Shown: one piece after another, positions 52,698 to 59,432 of the stretch | Layout of the letters: each line of letters starts with the position of its first letter | Position numbering within the stretch: position 1 is the first letter of the stretch | Origin: JACDAN01 sp963834825 | Lineage (GTDB): Bacteria > Actinomycetota > Thermoleophilia > Gaiellales > Gaiellaceae | DNA length: 64,000 bases | Direction of reading: 5' to 3' | NCBI GenBank assembly: GCA_963834825.1 | Contig: CAWICZ010000010.1 | Coordinates: 124,001 to 188,000, forward strand | Made by a program: the position numbers and the translations under genes | The notes under the pieces: model-generated | Databases searched by the model: none | What the model saw: only the letters and a program-made list of their open reading frames with translations | What the model was told of the DNA's origin: nothing

Positions 52698-53363
52698 CTA
52701 CGGAACGAGCTTCTTGAAGCGGGTGTCTTCGCGGATGGAGTCGAAGTCCTCGTCGCCGCGGGCCTGGTCGACGGCCCGCTCGTTGAGCTCGATCGCCCGG
52801 CCCAGGTGCTCGAGGGCATCGTCGGTGCGTCCGAGGCGGGCCTCGAAGCAGGCGGCGTTGAAGAGCGACAGCACGTCGTCCGGCTCGCGGGCCAGGACCT
52901 GCTGGATGCGCTCGAGCGCCGTCTCGAAGTCGCCGTCGTTGTAGGCCTGCATCGCTTCCCCCGCCTCCGGCGGCTGGACGCGGTAGGCCTGGCCGGGAGT
53001 ACCGCCGATCGCCAGCACTGTCGTCCCCGCCTCGGTGGCGACGGCGCTCCGCTTGGCGGCCGGATCGCGCACCAACAACAGTGAGCCGGCCGGCGCATCG
53101 ACCCGCGCACCGTCGACGTTGAACGTGGCGCCGCCTGTCAGGACGACGTAGAGCTCCTGTTGCCCGTCGGAGGCGAGCCCGATCTCGTCGTGCTCGCGGA
53201 CCACGTGTCCGTCGTCGGCGACCGCCCGGAAGGCGTTCACGCCGAACGCCCGGACGTCGAGCTCCCGCCCTACCGCCAGGCGTACACGCCCCTCGACCTC
53301 GTTTCCGGGATCGATTCCGTCGAGTGTGACGACCTCGTAGGCCTTCTCAGTCGCAGTTGCCAT
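52698..53363 (-). CDS. Cupin-TPR two-domain protein
   Basis: 221 residues. Residues about 25-120 form a cupin-like beta barrel (HDEIGLASDGQQELYVVLTGGATFNVDG, VDAPAGSLLLVRDPAAKRSAVA). Residues about 135-200 contain two TPR-like helical pairs (DGDFETALERIQQVLAREPDD and the next repeat). The cupin lacks a full HxH metal motif. ATG at 53363 follows GGAGGAG. Divergent from marR at 53568 and probably controlled by it. The family is often annotated simply as cupin-containing. Confidence 0.86.
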   Translation of the reverse strand: MATATEKAYEVVTLDGIDPGNEVEGRVRLAVGRELDVRAFGVNAFRAVADDGHVVREHDEIGLASDGQQELYVVLTGGATFNVDGARVDAPAGSLLLVRDPAAKRSAVATEAGTTVLAIGGTPGQAYRVQPPEAGEAMQAYNDGDFETALERIQQVLAREPDDVLSLFNAACFEARLGRTDDALEHLGRAIELNERAVDQARGDEDFDSIREDTRFKKLVP

Positions 53364-53461
53364 GCTCTCCTCCTTGTCTCCGGGGGTTCCATCGACCTGG
53401 CCAGTGCCGCGACGTGCTCGGCGGCCAACCGGCTCCGTGTCTGCACGTCCATCGGCTGCAC
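53270..53461 (-). CDS. Possible small leader ORF ahead of the cupin-TPR gene
   Basis: 63 codons from GTG at 53461, preceded by a strong GGGAGG (53472-53467) at ideal spacing of five bases. The first 30 residues (QPMDVQTRSRLAAEHVAALA) could form a helix. The frame continues past the cupin ATG in another frame, so its translation could affect that start. Amino-acid content of the second half looks like an out-of-frame reading. Speculative. Confidence 0.25.
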   Translation of the reverse strand: MQPMDVQTRSRLAAEHVAALARSMEPPETRRRAWQLRLRRPTRSSHSTESIPETRSRGVYAWR

Positions 53462-53485
53462 GCCGTCCTCCCTTCAGCTCGATAT

Positions 53486-53561
53486 TCTTTACCTCGAACT
53501 ACTTGGCGTGGAGAGTATAGGTGTCAGGTAGTTTGACGTCAAGACACATTTCGATCACAAT
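53486..53561. promoter_or_regulatory. Divergent promoters sharing one operator palindrome
   Basis: The palindrome TTGACGTCAA (53533-53542) supplies TTGACG -35 boxes in both directions. Minus strand: TTGACG, 17-base spacer, TATACT (53519-53514) for the cupin gene. Plus strand: TTGACG, 17-base spacer, CACAAT (53556-53561), with the marR ATG seven bases later, giving a nearly leaderless transcript. A 20-base element at 53525-53544 is repeated in inverted form at 53486-53505 with 16 of 20 bases the same, making two likely MarR sites. Confidence 0.72.
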
Positions 53562-53567
53562 CCGTAC

Positions 53568-54083
53568 ATGGCGACCAAGAAGCTAGAGGCAGACCGCGTT
53601 GATCAGCTGCTCGAGGAGTGGGCGCCCAAGCTCCCCGCAATCGACCTCGACATCGAGGCGGCCGTGCAGCGGATCCAGTGGATCTACAAGCTCATCAACC
53701 GCCAGATGGACGAGACCCTCGGCGAGTACGCGCTCAGCCACGGGGAGTGGACGCTACTGAGACACCTGGCGATGGAGGATCCTCCGCACCGCAGCTCCCC
53801 GGGCCGGCTCGCGAAGCGAGAGGGCTTGTCGAGCGGCGCGATGACGAACCGGCTCGACCAACTGGAAAAGGCTGGACTGGTGCGCCGGCTTCCCGATCGG
53901 GAGGATCGCCGGGCGCTTCACGTCGAGCTGACGGATAACGGACACAAGCTCTGGGCCGACTCGATCAGCGCCCAAGCATCCAAGGAGGCGAGGCTGGCGG
54001 CCGCGTTGGACGATCGCGAGCTCGCTCAGTTGAACAAGCTGCTCAAGAAGGTGCTCGCGGGCCTCGAAGACGAGGGCAGCTAG
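53568..54083 (+). CDS. MarR-family transcriptional regulator
   Basis: 171 residues. A 50-residue N-terminal stretch precedes the winged helix (SPGRLAKREGLSSGAMTNRLDQLEKAGLVRRLPDREDRRALHVELT, wing DREDRR). Its promoter overlaps that of the divergent cupin-TPR gene, so repression of both is likely. Stop overlaps the end of the convergent VOC gene by four bases. Confidence 0.93.
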   Translation: MATKKLEADRVDQLLEEWAPKLPAIDLDIEAAVQRIQWIYKLINRQMDETLGEYALSHGEWTLLRHLAMEDPPHRSSPGRLAKREGLSSGAMTNRLDQLEKAGLVRRLPDREDRRALHVELTDNGHKLWADSISAQASKEARLAAALDDRELAQLNKLLKKVLAGLEDEGS

Positions 54084-54562
54084 TCGGCTTCGGCCAGGAG
54101 CGCCTCGAGATCGAGGGGCGCTCTCATCATCGCGACCTCGCCGTCGGAAGTTCTCGGCCATTCCTCCCTGGGCCGGTCCCGATAGATCTCGATCCCGTTG
54201 CCGTCCGGGTCCTCGAAGTAGATCGCCTCGCTGACGCCGTGATCGGAGGCGCCGATCGGAATGCCGGCCTGGACGACCCGCTTGAGCGCCCGGGCCAGCG
54301 CCGGACGGTCAGGGAAGCGGATCGCGACGTGGTAGAGGCCGGTCGTCCCCGGGGGCGGCCGCGAGCCGCCCTTCGACTCCCACGTGTTCAGCCCGATGTG
54401 GTGGTGGTAGCCGCCGGCGGAGAGAAATGCCGCCTCGTCGCCCATCCGCTGCTGGAGCTCGAAGCCCAGCACCTCGCGGTAGAAGCCGATTGCGCGGTCG
54501 AGATCGGAGACCTTCAAGTGGACGTGTCCGATGTCCGTCCGCGGATCGATCGTCTCAGCCAC
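54080..54562 (-). CDS. VOC-family (glyoxalase/extradiol dioxygenase-like) protein
   Basis: 160 residues: paired beta-alpha-beta-beta-beta modules, with likely metal ligands His in HVHLKVSDL, His in LYHVAIRF and Glu in NGIEIYRDRP. FEDPDGN is the usual VOC turn. Similar to catechol-2,3-dioxygenase-like domains, but substrate is unknown. It lies divergent from the AlkA-like gene, 43 bases away. Confidence 0.9.
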   Translation of the reverse strand: MAETIDPRTDIGHVHLKVSDLDRAIGFYREVLGFELQQRMGDEAAFLSAGGYHHHIGLNTWESKGGSRPPPGTTGLYHVAIRFPDRPALARALKRVVQAGIPIGASDHGVSEAIYFEDPDGNGIEIYRDRPREEWPRTSDGEVAMMRAPLDLEALLAEAD

Positions 54563-54605
54563 GTTGTGGATAACGCTAGCCGTTCACGACCGTAGGGTCT
54601 CGAGC

Positions 54606-55460
54606 GTGTTCGAAGCGACCTTTCGCCCCCGCGGTCCGTTCTCGCTGCGCGAGTCGGCGGTGTGGGCGAGCGACGCGACCCGCCGGTTCGACGGCCGCAT
54701 CCTGGTCGGGCTCTTCGAGGTCGAGGACGGCGTCGCGCGGGCCGCGGCCTGGCAGCAGTCCGATGGACGAGTCGAGCTCCGCTCGACGAGCGAGGAGGCG
54801 CTCGAGCAGCTGCGCTTCGTCCTGCCGCTCGACGCCGACCACTCCGAGTTTCTGCGCCGGTTCGCCGACGACCCGCTGCTCGGAAAAACCGTTCGCGTGC
54901 TGCGCGGCAAGCGGCAACTCCGGGTCGGGACCGTGACCCAAGCCGTCGTCCGCGCAGTCTGCGGGCAGCTGATCCCCTCCCGCGAGGCGAGGAAGATCGA
55001 GCGGGCGCTGATCCGCTCGACCTGCGAGTCCGACGGCCACTTGCACGTCCCGCCCACGCCGTCCTGCTTCGCCGGCGCCGCCCCGGCCCGCCTCCAGCGG
55101 TTCGGGCTGACCGCGCGAAAAGCCTCGACGATCGTCCGCATCTGCCGGACCATCGACGTCGAGCGCCTGCGCCATGTCGCTCCCGCTGGGGTCGCCGTGC
55201 GGCTCGAACGGGAGCGTGGCCTCGGTCCGTGGTCGGTCGGCGTCATCGGCCTTCAGGGCCTCGGCTGCCACGAGTTCGGGCTGGTCGGCGACCTCGGACT
55301 GATCAAGCTGTGCGCGGCGCTCCTCGGCCGACCCGCGGAGCCCGAGGACACGGCCGAGCTGCTCGAGCCGTACGGCGAGTGGCAGGGACTGGCGAGCGTC
55401 TACCTACTCGCCGGCCTCGCACGAGGCCTTCTCCCTGTGCGCCTGCCGGCAGCAGCGTGA
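54606..55460 (+). CDS. AlkA-like DNA-3-methyladenine glycosylase (HhH-GPD)
   Basis: 284 residues. N-terminal AlkA-type beta domain (FEATFRPRGPFSLRESA) followed by the HhH-GPD domain with a helix-hairpin-helix-like stretch LERERGLGPWSVGVIGLQGLG near residue 203 and the catalytic Asp in LVGDLGL near 230. Removes alkylated purines from DNA. GTG at 54606 matches the family start. Lacks the Ada regulatory domain. Confidence 0.85.
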   Translation: MFEATFRPRGPFSLRESAVWASDATRRFDGRILVGLFEVEDGVARAAAWQQSDGRVELRSTSEEALEQLRFVLPLDADHSEFLRRFADDPLLGKTVRVLRGKRQLRVGTVTQAVVRAVCGQLIPSREARKIERALIRSTCESDGHLHVPPTPSCFAGAAPARLQRFGLTARKASTIVRICRTIDVERLRHVAPAGVAVRLERERGLGPWSVGVIGLQGLGCHEFGLVGDLGLIKLCAALLGRPAEPEDTAELLEPYGEWQGLASVYLLAGLARGLLPVRLPAAA

Positions 55461-55486
55461 CGCCTTCCGGCTCGTAGACTCCTCGC

Positions 55487-56311
55487 ATGTCGGTCGACGA
55501 GCGCCGAATCGCGATCCTCGGCACCGGCCAGATCGGGGAGGCGCTGCTTGCCGGGCTGCTCAGCACGGGCTGGCGCAAGCCGGACGAGATCGTCGCGACG
55601 GTTCGCCGCGAGGAGCGGGTCGAGGAGCTGAGCGAGCACTACGGCGTCCACGCCACGATGTCGAACACCGAGGCGGTGAGCGGCGCCGCGATGATCGTTA
55701 TCGCCGTCAAGCCCCAGGACTTCGACGGTCTTCTCGGCGAGATCGGCGGCATCCTCTCGCCCGAACAGACGGTGCTCTCGATCGCAGCGGCGGTCCCGAC
55801 ATCGGCGATCGAGGAGCGGATCGCGGACGGCGTTCCCGTGCTGCGCGCGATGCCGAACACGCCCGCGCTCGTGCACGAGGGTGTCGCGGGACTCTGCGCC
55901 GGCGCGCACGCGGGCGACGAGCACCTGGCGCTCGCGGAGGACGTCCTCAGCCACGTGGGCCGGGTCGTCCAGGTTCCCGAGCGGTACATGGACGCCGTCA
56001 CGGCCGTGTCCGGGTCGGGGCCGGCGTACTTCGCGCTCCTGGCCGAGGCGATGATCGAGGCTGGCATCCTGCTCGGTCTCTCCCGGGAGGACACGACCAA
56101 TCTGGTCGTCCAGACCATGTTCGGGACGGCGAAGCTGCTGCGCGACGAGAAGATGCATCCGGTCGAGCTTCGGGAGATGGTCACCTCGCCGGGCGGGACG
56201 ACGATCCGCGCCATCCGCGAGCTCGAGCAGGCCGGCGTCCGGGCGGCGTTCCTGAACGCGATCCAGGCTGCGATGGACCGCGGCCGGGAGCTCGCGGCAG
56301 GCGACGACTGA
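55487..56311 (+). CDS. proC: Pyrroline-5-carboxylate reductase
   Basis: 274 residues. NAD(P) motif AILGTGQIGEALL near residue 9; P5CR signature VSGSGPAYFALLAEAMIEAG near 172 and the tail VTSPGGTTIRAIRELEQAGVR. Last step of proline synthesis. Directly followed by the phosphogluconolactonase gene with no gap. Confidence 0.96.
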   Translation: MSVDERRIAILGTGQIGEALLAGLLSTGWRKPDEIVATVRREERVEELSEHYGVHATMSNTEAVSGAAMIVIAVKPQDFDGLLGEIGGILSPEQTVLSIAAAVPTSAIEERIADGVPVLRAMPNTPALVHEGVAGLCAGAHAGDEHLALAEDVLSHVGRVVQVPERYMDAVTAVSGSGPAYFALLAEAMIEAGILLGLSREDTTNLVVQTMFGTAKLLRDEKMHPVELREMVTSPGGTTIRAIRELEQAGVRAAFLNAIQAAMDRGRELAAGDD

Positions 56312-56986
56312 TTGGACGTCGAGCTCCGAGTCTCGGCAAGCGCCGACGCCGCGCGGCGGGGAGCAGCTGAGGCGATCGCGGAAGCCGCGGCGCGCGGCGG
56401 GCACATCGCCGTCTCGGGCGGCTCGACTCCGGGTCCGATGTACGAGCTGGCCGCGACGCTGGAGCCGGACTGGAGCCGAACGGAGCTCTGGTTCGCCGAC
56501 GAGCGGTGCGTGCCGCCCGAGGACGAGCGTTCGAACTACCGGCTCGTTCGTGAGCGGCTCCTCGATCGGCTGGAGCGACCGCCGGCGGTCGTGCATCGGA
56601 TCAGAGGAGAGTTGCCGCCGCCCGAGGCGGCGGATCCGTACGACCGCGAGCTGCGCGGCATCACTCTCGACTTCGTCCTGCTCGGAATCGGGCCAGACGG
56701 GCACACGGCGTCGCTCTTCCCGAACGACCCGGCACTCGACGAAATGGAGCGGCGCGCGGTCGCAGTGCGGCGCCCAGACGTCGACCGCGTGACGATGACG
56801 CTGCCGGTCCTGAGAGGCGCCGCGACGATCGCCTTCCTCACCGTCGGCGCCGACAAGGCGGACGCGGTCAGGCGCGCATTCGCCGATCCAGCGAGCCCCG
56901 CGACGCCCGCCAGTCTCGTCCGCTCGGCGGGGGGAACAACATATACATTCCTCGATCGCGCAGCGGCCGAAGAGCTCGAGGCCTAG
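56312..56986 (+). CDS. pgl: 6-phosphogluconolactonase
   Basis: 224 residues: AVSGGSTPGPMYELAA near residue 34, FADERCVPPEDERSNYRL near 62, and LLGIGPDGHTASLFP near 127. Hydrolyses 6-phosphogluconolactone in the oxidative pentose phosphate pathway. TTG at 56312 follows the proC stop directly. No zwf or gnd gene is near. Confidence 0.95.
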   Translation: MDVELRVSASADAARRGAAEAIAEAAARGGHIAVSGGSTPGPMYELAATLEPDWSRTELWFADERCVPPEDERSNYRLVRERLLDRLERPPAVVHRIRGELPPPEAADPYDRELRGITLDFVLLGIGPDGHTASLFPNDPALDEMERRAVAVRRPDVDRVTMTLPVLRGAATIAFLTVGADKADAVRRAFADPASPATPASLVRSAGGTTYTFLDRAAAEELEA

Positions 56987-57025
56987 ACAGAGTTGTTGCC
57001 GTCGGCGTATATATAGCTCCGCCAG

Positions 57026-57568
57026 ATGAGTTCACCCGTCCCAAAACCCGACGAAATCCCCGAGTTCCTGACGATCGACCGGCCCGAGCAGCTGAAGGCG
57101 CTCGGCCACCCGCTGCGGCTGCGGGTCCTCGAGACCCTCGGCGAGACCGAGGACGCGATGTCGAACCGGGAGCTCGCCCAGAAGCTCGGCGTCGACCCCG
57201 GCCATCTCCACTTCCACGTCAGGATGCTGCTCAAGGCCGGGCTGATCCAGCAGGTTGCGTCGGCCAAGGGCCGGGAGAAGCCCTACCGCTCGGCCGCGAA
57301 GACGCTCAAGGTCGCTCCCGAGCTCGTCTCCGCGGGCGCGTCCGAGCTCCAGGCGACCGTGGTCGAGGACGTCCGCCACGGCTGGGACTCCTTCGCGGAG
57401 CAGGGTCAGTTCCGGTTCGTGCGGATCAATGTCCGGATCTCTCAGGACAAGGCGCTCGAGGTGCTGTCCGAGCTCGTTCCGACCTTCGAGGCGCTAGAGG
57501 ACGAGGACGAAGAGATGCTGACGATCACCGCGATCATGCATCCGCACACGCCGGACGAGACCAGCTAG
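57026..57568 (+). CDS. ArsR-like winged-helix transcriptional regulator
   Basis: 180 residues. Helix-turn-helix: RPEQLKALGHPLRLRVLETL, then MSNRELAQKLGVDPGHLHFHVRMLLKAGLI (about 50-78). The C-terminal 90 residues look like an effector or dimer domain. No metal-binding cysteines. A TATATATA run at 57008-57015 could supply its -10 box. Its target is unknown. Confidence 0.88.
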   Translation: MSSPVPKPDEIPEFLTIDRPEQLKALGHPLRLRVLETLGETEDAMSNRELAQKLGVDPGHLHFHVRMLLKAGLIQQVASAKGREKPYRSAAKTLKVAPELVSAGASELQATVVEDVRHGWDSFAEQGQFRFVRINVRISQDKALEVLSELVPTFEALEDEDEEMLTITAIMHPHTPDETS

Positions 57569-57569
57569 A

Positions 57570-58223
57570 TCAGGGCAAGAGCGCGGACGAGAGGTCGGCC
57601 GCCAGCCCGCGGCGCCGGGCCAGCGCCTGGAGCACCAGCACCGTGTCGGCGACCGGGATCTCCTCGAGGTACTCCTCGCGGTGCTCGAACGACTCGAGGA
57701 TGGTCTCGACCGCGCCGACGTAGCCCGGCGCGTCTTCGGAGGCGATGGCCGCGAGCCCATCGGCGACGTCGCGCGGGAAGTCGTCGCGCTCTCGCACTGA
57801 GCTCGCGACCCGGCGCGCGCCTTCCGGGCGATTGAGCGTCAGCAGCGCGAGCGCGGCGGCGTAGCGGCCGATTGGCGAGTCCGTGTCCGCGGCGCCTTCG
57901 TCGAGCGTCCGGCGCGAGTAGTCCTCGGCGCCGCGCCAGTCATCCCCGAGGATGCTGGATTTGATCATCGCCACGCGCCGGCCCCAGCTTCCCGGCGGCG
58001 CGTCGGCGTAGCTCTGTTCGTAGGTCGCGGCCGCCCGTGCAAACCACTCACCGGCCTGCACAGGCCCACCGAGCATCAACTGCGCGAGCCCGGCGCCATA
58101 GGCGGCGTTGCCCATGCGCGTGAGTTGCCGCTGTCGCGCGTCTGGCTCGTCCGGCAGGCGGTCGGAGCCGTCGTAGTACCGCGCCTGCTCGCGCTCGCTG
58201 TGCGCGTTCCAGTCCTCGGCCAC
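57570..58223 (-). CDS. TPR-like helical protein of unknown function
   Basis: 217 residues, mostly helix, with repeated AAGEWFARAAATYEQSYADAP-like and GRYAAALALLTLNRPEGA-like units that resemble degenerate TPRs. No signal. GTG at 58223 (VAEDWNAHSERE) gives the longest plausible protein; it leaves just 18 bases to the divergent thiolase start. A shorter form from ATG at 58115 is possible. Confidence 0.65.
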   Translation of the reverse strand: MAEDWNAHSEREQARYYDGSDRLPDEPDARQRQLTRMGNAAYGAGLAQLMLGGPVQAGEWFARAAATYEQSYADAPPGSWGRRVAMIKSSILGDDWRGAEDYSRRTLDEGAADTDSPIGRYAAALALLTLNRPEGARRVASSVRERDDFPRDVADGLAAIASEDAPGYVGAVETILESFEHREEYLEEIPVADTVLVLQALARRRGLAADLSSALLP

Positions 58224-58241
58224 CTGAGTATTGTCCTGGTG

Positions 58242-59432
58242 GTGGCGCGGGAACTCCGGGAAGTGGTTTACGTCGACGGCCTTCGGACCGCGTTCGGGCG
58301 GGCCGGGCCGAAGGGGTTCTTCTGGCGCACTCGCGCCGACGACATGGCCGTGAAGGTCGTCCGGGAGCTGCTGAGGCGCAATCCGCAGCTGCCGCCCGAC
58401 CGGATCGGGGACGTGATCATGGCCGCGACTGCGCAGGTCGGCGATCAGGGGTTGACACTCGGACGGGACGTCGGGCTCTTGGCCGGCATTCCGCAGAGCG
58501 TGCCGGGCTTCGCCGTCGACCGCATGTGCGCGGGTGCGCTGACGGCGGTGACGGCCGGAGCGGGCGAGATTGCGATGGGCGCGGCCGACGTGGTGGTGGC
58601 CGGCGGCGTCGAGCACATGGGGCATCACCCGATGGGCGCCGACGTCGACTTCAACCCGCGCTTCGTTGCCGAGCGGCTCGTCGACACATCGGCGGTGACG
58701 ATGGGCGCGACGGCTGAGAACCTCCATGACCGCTTTCCCCAGCTCACCAAGCAGGATGCGGATCGGTTCGCCGTTCAGTCCCAACAGCGCGCGACCGCCG
58801 CGTGGCAGGACGGCGTCATGCGCGAGACGGTCGTCCCGATGTCGGTGTTCACGGACGAGGGGTGGGCGCTTGCCGATCGCGATCAGTTTGTTCGTCCCGA
58901 GACGTCGCTCGATGGGCTCGCGCAGCTGCCGACGCCGTTCCGGGCCGGCGGGCGGGTGACGGCGGGGAACTCGGCCGGTCTGACGGACGGCGCGACGGCG
59001 GCGCTGCTCGCTTCCGAGGCGGCGGCTGAGCAGCTCGGTCTCGAGGCGAAGATGCGGCTCGTCGGCTTCGCCTTCGCCGGAGTCGAGCCGGAGCTGATGG
59101 GGATCGGCCCGATCCCGGCGACGAAGCGCGTGCTCGAGCAGGCCGGCCTCGCGATCGGCGACATCGACCTCTTCGAGCTCAACGAGCCGTTCGCGGTCCA
59201 GGTGCTGACCTGGTGCGAGGGGATGGGCGTCGCACCCGACGACGAGCGCCTCAACCCCTACGGCGGCGCGATCGCGTTCGGACATCCGCTCGCGGCGACG
59301 GGCGTGCGGCTGATGGCGCAGCTCGCGTTCGGGTTCCGAGAGCGCCCCAAGGCGCGCTACGGCCTCACCGCCCTCTGCATCGGCATGGGCATGGGCGCCG
59401 CGGTCCTCTGGGAGAGCCTGGTTGGAGACTGA
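58242..59432 (+). CDS. Acetyl-CoA acyltransferase (thiolase, FadA-like)
   Basis: 396 residues. Nucleophile Cys in VDRMCAGALTAV near residue 92, NEPFAVQVL, GHPLAATGVR with catalytic His near 350, and the second Cys in ALCIGMGMG near 380. Cleaves 3-ketoacyl-CoA in beta-oxidation. GTG at 58242 (VARELREVVYVDG) fits the family start, though 58239 or 58263 are possible. It overlaps fadB by 11 bases. Confidence 0.93.
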   Translation: MARELREVVYVDGLRTAFGRAGPKGFFWRTRADDMAVKVVRELLRRNPQLPPDRIGDVIMAATAQVGDQGLTLGRDVGLLAGIPQSVPGFAVDRMCAGALTAVTAGAGEIAMGAADVVVAGGVEHMGHHPMGADVDFNPRFVAERLVDTSAVTMGATAENLHDRFPQLTKQDADRFAVQSQQRATAAWQDGVMRETVVPMSVFTDEGWALADRDQFVRPETSLDGLAQLPTPFRAGGRVTAGNSAGLTDGATAALLASEAAAEQLGLEAKMRLVGFAFAGVEPELMGIGPIPATKRVLEQAGLAIGDIDLFELNEPFAVQVLTWCEGMGVAPDDERLNPYGGAIAFGHPLAATGVRLMAQLAFGFRERPKARYGLTALCIGMGMGAAVLWESLVGD

